The position numbers and the translations under genes were made by a program. From Pseudomonadota bacterium (GTDB lineage: Bacteria; Pseudomonadota; Alphaproteobacteria; Sphingomonadales; Sphingomonadaceae), in NCBI GenBank assembly GCA_023389105.1, contig JAEWEY010000006.1, positions 1 through 64,000 of the forward strand: a DNA stretch of 64,000 nt, given 5' to 3'. Of the stretch, positions 50,863-59,955 are shown in pieces. The notes below the pieces were generated by a model. That model saw nothing but the letters and a program-made list of their open reading frames with translations. It was not told the DNA's origin and searched no databases. How positions within the stretch are numbered: the first letter of the stretch is position 1; each line of letters starts with the position of its first letter.

Positions 50863-52356
50863 TCAGGCGGCGCGATAGCCGCCGGGCCGACGCGACCGGC
50901 CGTGGAACTTGCGCTTCGGCTGACCGCCTTGCGGGCGCGCGGGACCGCGAGCGTCGCTGGAACGGGCTGCACGCGGATCGGCGTCAGCTTCGCGAAACAC
51001 TTCCGGACGATAGGAGGTTCGTGTCGCATCGCCGCGATGGTCGTCGCGCCGCTGGCCGTTGCGGTCCTGGGGGCCGCCGCGCTGCGGATGACGCTGACCA
51101 CCGCCGTTGCGGCTCTTGCGCTGCTGGCCGTCAAGGCGACGGTCCGCCTTGGTCGAGGGACGCTGCCCGCCAGCAGGCTTGGGCTCGACCGGCGCCTTGA
51201 GCCGCTTGAACGCTTCGGCGCTGGCGTTGAAGTCCTGCGGCAGCGGCATGACCGGAATGCGCTGACGCGTCGTGCGCTCAATGTCGCGCAGGTTGCCGCG
51301 CTCGTCGGGCGCGCAGAAGGCGATGGCGATGCCGTCGGCCCCGGCGCGTGCGGTGCGGCCGATACGGTGGACATACTGCTCCGGAACGTCGGGCAGGTCG
51401 AAGTTCACGACGTGGCTGACACCCGGAATGTCGATGCCGCGCGCGGCAATGTCCGTCGCGATCAGCACCTGAGTTTCGCCCGAGCGGAACGCGGCAATGG
51501 CGCGCTCGCGCTGCGCCTGGCTCTTGTTGCCGTGGATGGCGACGGCCGGGATCTTCGCAGCGCCAAGCTGCTTCACGATCTTGTCGGCGCCATGCTTGGT
51601 ACGGCTAAACGCCAAGACGCGTTCGATCGGGTTGTTCTGGAGGTAGAGCGCGAGGAGAGCCGCCTTTTCGGGCTGGTTCACCATCGTGACGCTCTGGTCG
51701 ATCCGCTCTACCGTGGTCGCGGCGGGCGTCACCGAGACTTCGGCCGGGTTGCTGAGATATTTGTCGGCCAGTTCCTTGATCGCGCGCGGCATGGTGGCCG
51801 AGAAGAACAGGGTCTGGCGCTTGGGCGGGACGAGCGCGACGATGCGCTTCAACGCGTGGATGAAGCCGAGGTCGAGCATCTGGTCCGCCTCGTCGAGCAC
51901 GAGGATCTCGAGTTCGCGAAGGCTCAGCGCGCGCTGATCGATCAGGTCGAGCAGGCGGCCCGGGGTGGCGACGAGAACGTCGAGGCCGCGGGCGACGGTG
52001 CGCACGCTCTTGCCGTTGGGGACGCCGCCGAAGATGACGCCGACCGATAGGCGCATGTACTTGCCATAGGCTTCGGCGCTGGCCGCGATCTGCGAGGCGA
52101 GCTCGCGGGTCGGGGCGAGGACGAGCATGCGGATCTGGCCAGGCTTCGGGATCTGACGGTTTGCCGCCAGCCGGTCCAGCGAGGGCAGCATGAAGGCCGC
52201 GGTCTTGCCGGTGCCGGTCTGGGCGATGCCCAACAAGTCGCGGCCAGTGAGGACCGTCGGAATGGCCTGGAGCTGGATGGGCGTCGCCTTGGTATAATCC
52301 TTGGCGGCGAGCGCATCGAGCAGGGGCTTTGAGAGCCCGAGGGAATGAAACGACAT
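50863..52356 (-). CDS. rhlE: DEAD-box RNA helicase (RhlE-type)
   Basis: The 497-residue protein has all DEAD-box motifs: Q motif region (KATPIQLQAI), Walker A AQTGTGKT, PTRELA, VLDEADQML, SAT (FFSATMPRA) and HRIGRTARAG. An Arg/Gly/Gln-rich basic tail of about 115 residues follows, typical of RhlE and used for RNA binding. It acts in ribosome assembly and mRNA turnover. The ATG at 52356 begins MSFHSLGLSKPLL, the usual N-terminus. Cold-responsive regulation is common in the family. Confidence 0.93.
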   Translation of the reverse strand: MSFHSLGLSKPLLDALAAKDYTKATPIQLQAIPTVLTGRDLLGIAQTGTGKTAAFMLPSLDRLAANRQIPKPGQIRMLVLAPTRELASQIAASAEAYGKYMRLSVGVIFGGVPNGKSVRTVARGLDVLVATPGRLLDLIDQRALSLRELEILVLDEADQMLDLGFIHALKRIVALVPPKRQTLFFSATMPRAIKELADKYLSNPAEVSVTPAATTVERIDQSVTMVNQPEKAALLALYLQNNPIERVLAFSRTKHGADKIVKQLGAAKIPAVAIHGNKSQAQRERAIAAFRSGETQVLIATDIAARGIDIPGVSHVVNFDLPDVPEQYVHRIGRTARAGADGIAIAFCAPDERGNLRDIERTTRQRIPVMPLPQDFNASAEAFKRLKAPVEPKPAGGQRPSTKADRRLDGQQRKSRNGGGQRHPQRGGPQDRNGQRRDDHRGDATRTSYRPEVFREADADPRAARSSDARGPARPQGGQPKRKFHGRSRRPGGYRAA

Positions 52357-52547
52357 TGAAAAACTTCCACAAATAGAGCCGTCGGGCGCGCCATGACGGC
52401 GCTCGGCGGGCGGGAAACAAGAACCCCGCGTGATGTGGAGAACTTCAGGAAATGAGGCGCGGGCCGGATGCTTCTGCACCGATCACGCCGCTTGTTCAGC
52501 GCCTCGTGTTGCAGTGCAATATAGCGGTAAGCCGCGAAAAGTCCAGA

Positions 52548-53603
52548 TCAGGCCGGATGGACGATGCCAGGCTCGACGTGGAGGCGGGTCGCGGCGCCGA
52601 TGCCCTCGAACAACGCGGCCTCGGTGGCGGTCATCCAGACCTGGCCGCGGCCGGCTAAGCGGGCGAAGAGTGCAGCGCGGCGCTTGGGATCGAGGTGGGC
52701 GGCGACCTCGTCGAGGAGCACGATGGGCGGCGCGCCGCGGCGGGCTGCGACCAGGCCGGCATGAGCGAGGACGAGGCCGAGCAGCAGCGCCTTCTGCTCG
52801 CCGGTGGAGGATTGCGCCGCCGGCATGCGCTTGGCGCGGTGGAGGACGGCCAGATCCTGGCGATGCGGTCCTTCGATCGCGCGGCCGGCGGCAGCGTCGC
52901 GTGAGCGGTTCGCGCGGAGAGTCGCGGTGAGGGCTGCCGGCTCCCAGCCTTCGAGCGTGATTGCGGCGCGGGCGAATTCGTCTTCGGGTGCTTCGGCGAT
53001 GGCAGCGTCGAGGGCGGAGACGGCGCGAGCGCGCGCTTCGGCAACCGCTGCCCCATGCTCGGCCATCGCCAATTCCAGCGAGGCCAGCCAGCTTTCGTCC
53101 CACTGCGCGTCGGCGAGCAGCTTGTTGCGGGCGCGCATGGCGGCTTCGTAGCGGGAGGCGTGGTGCGCGTGGCCGGGCTCCAGCGCAAGGACAAGGCGGT
53201 CGAGGAAACGCCGGCGATCCCCCGCACTGCCGGTGAAGAGCCGGTCCATCGCGGGGGTTAGCCAGAGGACGGATAGCCACTCACCAAGCGCGTTGACGGA
53301 CGCGGCAGCGCCGTTGATGCGGACCTGGCGGCGCTCGGGCGCCGTGGACTGTGTGCCGGTACCGAGATCACTCTCGACTAGCCGTGCCGCCACACCCCAG
53401 CCGCCGCTGCCGCCCTGCCGCGCCATTTCCGAAATGGGCACACCGCGAAGGCCGCGCCCTGGCGCCAGCATCGAGACAGCTTCGAGCAGGTTGGTCTTCC
53501 CCGCTCCATTTTCGCCGAAGAGGAGCACGAACCCATCGCGCGCTTCGACAGTCGCGGCGGCATAGGAGCGGAAGTCGGTGAGTGTTAGGCGGCTGACCGG
53601 CAC
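52548..53603 (-). CDS. recF: DNA replication and repair protein RecF
   Basis: The 351-residue SMC-like ATPase loads RecA at gaps with RecOR. The sequence shows LTLTDFRSYAAATVE at the N-terminus, Walker A GENGAGKTN, signature-like SSTGEQKALLLGLVLAHA and Walker B PPIVLLDEVAAHLD. It is slightly shorter than the E. coli protein. The start is GTG at 53603. It follows dnaN, with the NIPSNAP-like gene between, and ends 191 nt before the rhlE start. Confidence 0.94.
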   Translation of the reverse strand: MPVSRLTLTDFRSYAAATVEARDGFVLLFGENGAGKTNLLEAVSMLAPGRGLRGVPISEMARQGGSGGWGVAARLVESDLGTGTQSTAPERRQVRINGAAASVNALGEWLSVLWLTPAMDRLFTGSAGDRRRFLDRLVLALEPGHAHHASRYEAAMRARNKLLADAQWDESWLASLELAMAEHGAAVAEARARAVSALDAAIAEAPEDEFARAAITLEGWEPAALTATLRANRSRDAAAGRAIEGPHRQDLAVLHRAKRMPAAQSSTGEQKALLLGLVLAHAGLVAARRGAPPIVLLDEVAAHLDPKRRAALFARLAGRGQVWMTATEAALFEGIGAATRLHVEPGIVHPA

Positions 53604-53619
53604 GCGGTCGGCTTAGCCG

Positions 53620-53937
53620 CTATTGGTCGCGGCGGTCGATGACTTCGTAATGCGCCGCGCGGTCGTCGAAGCTGTTGAGGACGGCGCGGGCTTCGGCCGG
53701 GACGTGGCTGCGCTCGTAGTCTTCGCCCATGAACGCCCGGACCGAGGCGAGATCGTCGAACCACATCATCGTCTGGAATTCGATCTCGCCATCGAGATCG
53801 CGGCGCATCAAGTCGATGTGACGCAATCCTGGGATCTTCCGCGCTTCAATGTCGGGAATGACCTGCGAGCGCACGATCCGCTCATAATCTTCGGCGTCCT
53901 CCGGAGCAGCCCAGCCGCGCCAGAGCCGACAGATCAT
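53620..53937 (-). CDS. NIPSNAP/ABM-like alpha-beta barrel protein
   Basis: The 105-residue product looks like a dimeric ferredoxin-like (ABM/NIPSNAP) domain: ICRLWRGWAAPEDAEDYERI, then IPGLRHIDLMRRDLDGEIEF and TMMWFDDLASVRAFMG. These small proteins include monooxygenases and unknowns. It starts one base after the dnaN stop and ends 16 nt before recF, so it lies inside a replication/repair operon without an obvious functional link. Confidence 0.8.
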   Translation of the reverse strand: MICRLWRGWAAPEDAEDYERIVRSQVIPDIEARKIPGLRHIDLMRRDLDGEIEFQTMMWFDDLASVRAFMGEDYERSHVPAEARAVLNSFDDRAAHYEVIDRRDQ

Positions 53938-53938
53938 G

Positions 53939-55042
53939 TCAGACCCGCATCGGCATGAGGACGTAGAGCGCGTTCGACTTGTCGTTTTCGCGCAGGAGCG
54001 TCGGGGCGGCGGCGTCGGCGAGGTGCACTTCGACCGTGTCGCCGTCGATCTCGCTGAGGATGTCGAGCAGGTAGCGGGCGTTAAAGCCGATCTCGAGGCC
54101 ATCCGAACCGTAATCTGCAGGCACTTCTTCGGTTGCAACGCCGTTTTCGGGCGAGGTGACCGACAGCGTCACCTTGTCGCGGTCGACGGCCATCTTCACC
54201 GCGCGGGTCTTCTCGCTGGCAATGGTCGAGACGCGATCGACGCCTTGACTAAAGCTCTTGGGATCGAGCTTGAGCAGCTTGTCGTTCCCAGTTGGGATGA
54301 CGCGATTGTAGTCGGGGAACGTGCCGTCGATCAGCTTGCTGGTCAGGATCGCGCTGCCGAGCCCGAAGCGGACCTTCGTCGGCGACAGCGAGATCTCCAC
54401 CGTGCCCTCGACTTCCTCAAGCAGGCGGTAAAGCTCGGCGACCGCTTTGCGGGGGATGATGACGTCGGGCATGCCGTCGGCGCCGTCCGGCTTCGGGATG
54501 GTGACGCGGGCGAGGCGGTGGCCGTCGGTCGCCGCGGCGCGCATCTGATCGTCCACCACGTGGATGAAGATGCCCATCAGATAATAACGGGTCTCTTCGC
54601 TGGAGATCGCGAAGCGGGTCTTCTCAATGACTTGGCGAAGCGTCGCGGCAGGCAGTTCAAAGCGGGTCGGCAGCTCGCCTTCGGCAATGACCGGAAAATC
54701 GTCGCGCGGCAGGGTCGACAGATTGAAGCGCGAGCGGCCGGCGACGACCTGCATCTTGCCCTCGGCGGCGGTCAGCTCAACCTGGCTGCCTTCCGGAAGC
54801 TTGCGGACGATGTCGAAGAAGGTGTGCGCGGAGACGGTGGTCGCGCCGGGCTGGCTCACGTTGGCGGCAATGCTTTCGTCGACCTGCAGGTCGAGGTCGG
54901 TGGCCATCAGGCGGAGCGAGCCGTCGTCCTTCGCTTCCATCAGCACGTTGCTGAGGATCGGGATCGTGTTCCGGCGCTCCACGACCGATTGCACATGGCT
55001 CAGGCTCTTCAGGAGAGTTGCCCGCTCGATCGTCGCTTTCAT
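53939..55042 (-). CDS. dnaN: DNA polymerase III beta sliding clamp
   Basis: The 367-residue protein forms the ring-shaped processivity clamp. Typical elements are the N-terminal KATIERATLLKSLSHVQSVVE, RRNTIPILSNVL, a central IPRKAVAELYRLLEE and the conserved C-terminal LMPMRV. The size is within the family range. dnaA is not in the window, and no cluster of DnaA boxes was seen. It is the first gene of dnaN-(NIPSNAP)-recF. Confidence 0.97.
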   Translation of the reverse strand: MKATIERATLLKSLSHVQSVVERRNTIPILSNVLMEAKDDGSLRLMATDLDLQVDESIAANVSQPGATTVSAHTFFDIVRKLPEGSQVELTAAEGKMQVVAGRSRFNLSTLPRDDFPVIAEGELPTRFELPAATLRQVIEKTRFAISSEETRYYLMGIFIHVVDDQMRAAATDGHRLARVTIPKPDGADGMPDVIIPRKAVAELYRLLEEVEGTVEISLSPTKVRFGLGSAILTSKLIDGTFPDYNRVIPTGNDKLLKLDPKSFSQGVDRVSTIASEKTRAVKMAVDRDKVTLSVTSPENGVATEEVPADYGSDGLEIGFNARYLLDILSEIDGDTVEVHLADAAAPTLLRENDKSNALYVLMPMRV

Positions 55043-55184
55043 GTCGTTTCAAGCCCCATCATCCGCCCATCATTGGGCACCGCGGACGCCACTATAGCGA
55101 GCCGTTTTGCGGGCGGAAGCGGAATGATGAGGGAAGCGGATGTAGCGGCACTGCAGCCGCCACATCGCAACATCTTGGGGTGGC

Positions 55185-55793
55185 TCAGCCCTTTTTCTGG
55201 CCGACCGCTGGCGCCTTGCTGGGTTTGGCGGGCATCAGCATGGCATCGACGTGATGAACGACGCCGTTGGTATACTGCTCGTCGCCTTGCGTGATCGTGG
55301 CCTTGTGACCCGCGGCGTCGGTTAGAACCGTCTTGCCGCCCTCTTTGGTCGCAGTGAGCGTGCCGCTCATGGTGGCGAGCACGGCCTTGCCCTTGCCGGC
55401 ATCGATCGCCTTGTCGATGTCCGCGACCATCACGGTGCCGGGCAGGATCAGGTTGGTCAGCACGCCGGTCAGTTGCGCGCGATTTTCCGGCTTCGTGTCG
55501 AACGTACCGGCCGGAGCGCCGGTGAAAGCGGCGTCATCCGGAACGAAGACAGTGTAGGGACCCGGACCGGCGAGCGTCTGGTCGAGACCGGCAGCCTTTG
55601 CGGCGGCCATGAACTGACTGTTCGGCGGAATGCTGGCGCCGATGGTTTTGCCGCCGGCGGCCTTCTGCGCCTTGTCCGTCTGGGCTTCGGGGGCCTTGGC
55701 CGCGCCGTTGCCGTCGGTCTTGCTGCTGCAGGCGCCGAGCGCGAGCAGCGCGGCGGTGCCCATGGTTAGTGCGAGCGCGTGGCGCTTCATCAC
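55185..55793 (-). CDS. fasciclin-domain lipoprotein
   Basis: This is a 202-residue lipoprotein with lipobox ALGAC (Cys22) and a polar linker. One fasciclin domain of about 135 residues follows, with the blocks TIGASIPPNSQFMAAAKAAG, GPGPYTVFVPDDAAFTGAPA and a terminal INPV-like stretch (YTNGVVHHVDAMLMP). FAS1 domains mediate adhesion or matrix contact. It lies downstream of the repeat-rich protein, separated by a strong hairpin. Confidence 0.9.
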   Translation of the reverse strand: MMKRHALALTMGTAALLALGACSSKTDGNGAAKAPEAQTDKAQKAAGGKTIGASIPPNSQFMAAAKAAGLDQTLAGPGPYTVFVPDDAAFTGAPAGTFDTKPENRAQLTGVLTNLILPGTVMVADIDKAIDAGKGKAVLATMSGTLTATKEGGKTVLTDAAGHKATITQGDEQYTNGVVHHVDAMLMPAKPSKAPAVGQKKG

Positions 55794-55821
55794 TTTCTCC
55801 TTATCGTTGCGACAATGAAAT

Positions 55822-55853
55822 GGCCCGAGGCGAATTGGGTTCCGCCCCGGGCC
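55822..55853 (-). terminator. strong hairpin terminator after the repeat-rich gene
   Basis: GGCCCG-a-GGCG pairs with CGCC-c-CGGGCC (ten base pairs, one mismatch) around a 10-nt loop, 17 nt past the stop codon at 55870. On the minus strand it is followed by ATTTCATTG, a short T-rich tail. Confidence 0.7.
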
Positions 55854-55869
55854 TTACGGTTGCTCGCGC

Positions 55870-57417
55870 CTAGGTCAGGAGCGAGGCGACGATTGCCGTG
55901 ACGAGCTGCGTCGTCGGGTCGACCTGGTAAATGTAGCCGTTGTTGTAACGGTACCAGGCTTCCGGCGTGTCGTAGTAGGTCTGCCGGTAATCGTACGGCA
56001 CGTTGTAGACGCCGTAGCCCGCAGGCAGCGGCTGACCCACCGCGAACCCCGGCGACAGCAGCGCCGCGACGGACGTGATCATGTCGTTGCGCTGGTCGTA
56101 CTGGTAGATCGCCCCCGGCGAGTACCAGTAACCGTAGTCGGGCGTATCGTAGTACATCGTGCGATACTGAGTCGGCACGTTGTAGTAGCTGTAGGCCGAC
56201 GGCAGCATCTGGCCGACGCCATAGCCACCCGCGTACATCGGGATCACATTCTCGACGTACCCGTCGTCGCAATCCACCTGATAGATGACGCCGTCATAGT
56301 AACGGTTACAGACGTCACCATAGTCCTGGTAGAAGTTGTTGAACCCGTACGCCGCCGGCACATAGCTGCTCATGTACGACGTCGGCAGATAGGAACCCGG
56401 CAGATAGCCGCCCGCAAGCAGCGGGATCAGCGCCTGGATCAAATTGTCGCCGCGGTCGATCTGGTAGGCGTAGCCGTTACCGTACTGCCAGTAATAATCG
56501 TCGTTCGACGGATAGAGATACTGGAGCGAGGCCGGGAACGGGCTCAGCGCACCGAAGCTCGCAACCTGCTGTACCGGTACGCCAATGAAGCGTTCGACCA
56601 CGGTCGGGGCAAAGAACTGCGTGTTCGACCCATAATTCCAGTCGGCGAACCGCGACGCATCCAGCTGCTGCTGATAGTTACGCTGCTGCTGCCGCGCCCA
56701 GTCAAGCTGCTGATTGTCGAAAGCATTGCCCGCAAACTTGTTGTTCGCGAACTGGCCCATCGCCATCGCCTGCTGGCGCTGAAGGCTCCGATTCGCATCG
56801 GCCTGCTGACGCTCCATCATTCGTGCCTGCTGCTTGGCGAAACCGCCCTGCTGGCGTTCGACATTGCGGGCCTGCTGGCGCTCAAACCCCCGCTGGCGCT
56901 CCATCTGACGCGCCTGCTGACGTTCGAAGCCACGCTGTTGCTGGCGCTCGATCTGACGCGCCTGTTGGCGCTCGAACCCACGCTGACGTTCCGCGCGCTG
57001 CATCTGCTGGCGCTGGAAGCCGCGCTGCTGCTGACGTTCCATCTGGCGTGCCTGCTGACGTTCGAAGCCACGTTGCTGCTGGCGCTCGACGCGCTGCTGC
57101 ATCTGGGGCGCACGCATCTCCATGCGCGGTCCGCCGCCGCCACCGCCGCGGTCGAAGCGGGGACCACCGCCACCGCCGCCACCGCCACCGCGAGGCTGTT
57201 CGAAGCGCGGACCACCGCCGCCTCCGCCACCACCGCCACCGTGGCCATGACCGCCACCACCGCCGCCGCCCTGCTGGGCCGCCGCAGGCGGTCCACCGCC
57301 GCCGTTACCCTTGCCGTTGCCGCCGCCACCGCCGTGGCCGCCACCGGGCCCCGCGCTTGCCGGGGCAGCGATCGCCAGCGCGGCAACGCCGGCGGCGAGA
57401 AATACCCTGGTCAACAT
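55870..57417 (-). CDS. secreted Gly-rich / Arg-Gln repeat / Tyr repeat protein, unknown function
   Basis: The 515-residue protein has a signal peptide (LTRVFLAAGVAALAIAAPASA) followed by three compositional regions. The first is Gly/His-rich (about 20-100). The second has many copies of RGFERQQARQMERQQ-type units (about 105-220), probably long helices. The third is a Tyr-rich region (about 270-515) with repeats built on GYIYQVD, LLxxGYxxGQxLPxxY and YNVPxxYRxxYYDTP. Such composition suggests a surface or matrix protein, possibly one that phase-separates, but no function is known to me. Codon use fits the window, so recent transfer is unlikely. Confidence 0.75.
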   Translation of the reverse strand: MLTRVFLAAGVAALAIAAPASAGPGGGHGGGGGNGKGNGGGGPPAAAQQGGGGGGGHGHGGGGGGGGGGPRFEQPRGGGGGGGGGPRFDRGGGGGGPRMEMRAPQMQQRVERQQQRGFERQQARQMERQQQRGFQRQQMQRAERQRGFERQQARQIERQQQRGFERQQARQMERQRGFERQQARNVERQQGGFAKQQARMMERQQADANRSLQRQQAMAMGQFANNKFAGNAFDNQQLDWARQQQRNYQQQLDASRFADWNYGSNTQFFAPTVVERFIGVPVQQVASFGALSPFPASLQYLYPSNDDYYWQYGNGYAYQIDRGDNLIQALIPLLAGGYLPGSYLPTSYMSSYVPAAYGFNNFYQDYGDVCNRYYDGVIYQVDCDDGYVENVIPMYAGGYGVGQMLPSAYSYYNVPTQYRTMYYDTPDYGYWYSPGAIYQYDQRNDMITSVAALLSPGFAVGQPLPAGYGVYNVPYDYRQTYYDTPEAWYRYNNGYIYQVDPTTQLVTAIVASLLT

Positions 57418-57489
57418 CGCAAAATCTCCTTTCGAACGAGAGAAACGGCTCGTCCGTGACACCGTTCCAACACCTCAGCGGCGGGAACT

Positions 57490-57513
57490 TTCAGCCTAGC
57501 GCACTAGGCTGAA
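57490..57513. repeat. perfect TTCAGCCTAG-cgca-CTAGGCTGAA palindrome
   Basis: A perfect 10-bp inverted repeat with a 4-nt loop lies between the MFS gene and the repeat-rich gene, both on the minus strand. It contains the rare tetramer CTAG twice. It may end MFS transcripts or act as an operator for the repeat-rich gene. Confidence 0.5.
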
Positions 57514-57544
57514 CCTAAAATGTCGAAGATATTCAGATACTTGA

Positions 57545-58801
57545 CTACGCGGCGTCCTGTACCCACGCGGCCCGCAGCGGCTTGATCGCGAGAAGGGCGA
57601 GAAGCGCTGCCAGCAAGTAAAAGCTGCAGCAGACGACCGCCGCGTTGCGCAACGAATCGACCCCATAGGTCGATTTCAGCGCGTCGGAGAGCCCGCCGAT
57701 CAGCAGCGGGCCCGCGCCGAGACCGATCAGATTGTTGATGAGCAGGAAGCTGGCAGAGGCGGTCGAGCGCATCGGCTGCGGCACAAGGTGCTGGACCGCG
57801 GTTGTGATGGGTCCGAGCCAAAGGATATTGAGGGCGTTGGGGATCAGCAGCAGAACCCAGGCGAACCAGAGATTCGGCGCGAAGAAGCCCGCGACGAAGG
57901 TTGGAGCGGTGATTAGCCAGGCGATGGCCGGCAGCTTGGCGTACCAGCCACGGTCACCAGTGCCGAGCCGATCGGCGAGCCAGCCGCCGGCAAACACGCC
58001 CGTGCAGCCGCCGATGATCACCAGCGAGGCGAGGAAGTTGCCCGTCTGCACCAGGCTAAGGTCGAAGCTGCGCATGAGGACGGACGGAGTCCACAAGGCA
58101 AGGCCGTAGCCGCAGAGCGAGCTGGCCGAAGCGCCAAAGGCAAGCAGCCAGAAGGCCGGCTTGCGCGCGAGCATCGGGAACACACTGCCAAGCGGTGCGG
58201 TCGCAGCGCTCTTCGCGCGCGGAAGGTCACGCACTACCCAGCGCAACACGGGCGCCAGGATGATGCCGGCGACGCCCATGATGACGAACGCCGCGCGCCA
58301 GCCAAACCATTGCGCGAGATGGGCGCCGATGAACGAGCCGCCGCCAAGGCCGATCGGCACCCCCAATGAAAAGACGGCGAGGGCGCGCGCCCGGCGCTCC
58401 GGTGGAAAGTAATCGGCAACCAGTGCATAGGACGGGGCGACGCCGCCCGCCTCGCCGACGCCGACGCCGAGCCGGTAGAGGAACAGCTGCCCGAAAGACG
58501 TCGCCGTGCCGCACAAAGCGGTGAAGGCGCTCCACACGGCGAGTGCGCCGGCAACAACGCCGCTGCGGCTGGTCTTGTCGGCAAGGAAGGCAAGCGGAAT
58601 GCCGAGCAGCGAATAAAGTAGCGCAAAAGCGAGACCGCCAATCGCACCGAACTCGGTATCGGTAAGATTGAGGTCCGCCTTGATCGACGACGCCAGGATG
58701 CCGAGGATCTGCCGGTCGAGAAAATTGAAGATGTAGGCGATGAGCAGGATGAACAGGACCAGGTTGGCACTGCGTGCCGGCCGCAACGACGTCTCGCTCA
58801 T
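57545..58801 (-). CDS. MFS transporter (Spinster-like)
   Basis: The 418-residue protein has 12 hydrophobic segments. The first (NLVLFILLIAYIFNFLDRQI) carries the NFxDR motif of spinster-type MFS proteins. ADKTSRSGVVAGALAVWS is the loop 2-3 motif, and GVGEAGGVAPSYALVADYFP lies further on. It begins within the last bases of the kynureninase-like gene (ATGA), so it may carry a tryptophan catabolite. The substrate is inferred only from context. Confidence 0.88.
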   Translation of the reverse strand: MSETSLRPARSANLVLFILLIAYIFNFLDRQILGILASSIKADLNLTDTEFGAIGGLAFALLYSLLGIPLAFLADKTSRSGVVAGALAVWSAFTALCGTATSFGQLFLYRLGVGVGEAGGVAPSYALVADYFPPERRARALAVFSLGVPIGLGGGSFIGAHLAQWFGWRAAFVIMGVAGIILAPVLRWVVRDLPRAKSAATAPLGSVFPMLARKPAFWLLAFGASASSLCGYGLALWTPSVLMRSFDLSLVQTGNFLASLVIIGGCTGVFAGGWLADRLGTGDRGWYAKLPAIAWLITAPTFVAGFFAPNLWFAWVLLLIPNALNILWLGPITTAVQHLVPQPMRSTASASFLLINNLIGLGAGPLLIGGLSDALKSTYGVDSLRNAAVVCCSFYLLAALLALLAIKPLRAAWVQDAA

Positions 58802-59955
58802 TCCAATTCCCCCAGATGCTCGATCAGCCGGTCGACGTCGGCCTCATCCTGATAAATCCCGACGCCGATGCGCAATACGTCGCCGCGGACGTCGGTAATT
58901 ACGTTGCGCGACTTCAGTTGCGCGTACCAGCGTTGCGCGTCCGCATGACGGAAGGCCAGGAAACGTGCGTGCGGACCTTGCGTGAGAGGATTCAACAGCT
59001 CGGCGTTCGCCAGAGGCGTCCCATCAAGGCGGCTCAGCAAATGCTGTTGCAATACCTCTGTGTAGGCCGAGATCTTCGCGGTCGTCAGGCCATTTTCTGC
59101 GAGCATTCGGCGGATCGACGTGAAGCGATAGAGTGCGGACGGATCGAAGGTCGCGCCGAGGAAGCGGTCTGCGGTCTTGGCATAGCCGACTTGCCCGGGC
59201 GGAAGGCTGAGGTCCTCGAATTCCGCGTACCAGCCAGTGATGCGTGGACGCTCGCCGAAGCCGGGCGGCGCATGCATGAATCCGCAGCCTTCGCCGGCCA
59301 TTGCATATTTGTACCCGCCGCCGAGAAAGAAGGCTGATGGCGCCGCCTGGGGGCCCAGCGGCCGGTCGATGGCCATGAAGCTATGGTAACCATCGATGAC
59401 CACCCACGGGCCGTCGGGCCTGCCGAGCCCGGCGAGTTCTTCGATCTCGTCGAAAATCAAGCCGCTGCCGAACATCACCTGACTGACGAAGATGATCTGG
59501 TGATCGCCGCTTTTGGCCGCTTCAAGAAAACGCTCGGAGAAGGTGTCGAACGGCTGCGTCGGGACACGGTCGAATTCGGCCGCGCCGGATTCCTCCCAGC
59601 GGGCGAACTGCCGGCGGGCGCTGTGGAATTCGCCGTCGCTGGTCAGGACCCGGATTGGCCAGCTTTCGGATACGGCGGCGAACAGGCGAACGAGGAGGTC
59701 GTGGGTGTTCGGCGCGAAGACGATGGCGTCGGCCATGCCGGTGCCCAGTTCGGCAGCGACTTCGCGCTGGGCCTCGGGATAGACCTCGCCCATGACGCGG
59801 TCCCACTTGCGATCCGCGAGGCGGGTGGCGTCTTCCCACGCGGCGACCTGGCCATCGTAGCTGGCGTCGGGCCACAAATGATGACTGTGCGCGGTGAAGT
59901 GCAGCCGGCGGGGATCGGCACCCAGGCTCCGGCTGAACAACGCTTTGAAACTCAA
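58798..59955 (-). CDS. class V aminotransferase-fold enzyme, probable kynureninase-like
   Basis: The 385-residue PLP enzyme has the fold-type I motifs FAPNTHDLLVRL, WVVIDGYHSFMAIDRPLG (PLP-binding Asp) and GGGYKYAMAGEGCGF (Schiff-base Lys). Adjacency to tryptophan 2,3-dioxygenase suggests cleavage of kynurenine or formylkynurenine, but the sequence is not close enough to canonical KynU for certainty. The start at TTG 59955 (SFKALFSRSLG) overlaps the kynA stop in TTGA. A GTG at 59976 would add seven residues. Confidence 0.8.
   Translation of the reverse strand: MSFKALFSRSLGADPRRLHFTAHSHHLWPDASYDGQVAAWEDATRLADRKWDRVMGEVYPEAQREVAAELGTGMADAIVFAPNTHDLLVRLFAAVSESWPIRVLTSDGEFHSARRQFARWEESGAAEFDRVPTQPFDTFSERFLEAAKSGDHQIIFVSQVMFGSGLIFDEIEELAGLGRPDGPWVVIDGYHSFMAIDRPLGPQAAPSAFFLGGGYKYAMAGEGCGFMHAPPGFGERPRITGWYAEFEDLSLPPGQVGYAKTADRFLGATFDPSALYRFTSIRRMLAENGLTTAKISAYTEVLQQHLLSRLDGTPLANAELLNPLTQGPHARFLAFRHADAQRWYAQLKSRNVITDVRGDVLRIGVGIYQDEADVDRLIEHLGELE

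Noticed and set aside
53939..55184. Replication origin near dnaN
   Set aside because: There is no dnaA gene and no cluster of TTATCCACA-type boxes in the window.
53936..55294. 452-codon plus-strand frame opposite dnaN
   Set aside because: It is an antisense shadow of dnaN, which is certain.
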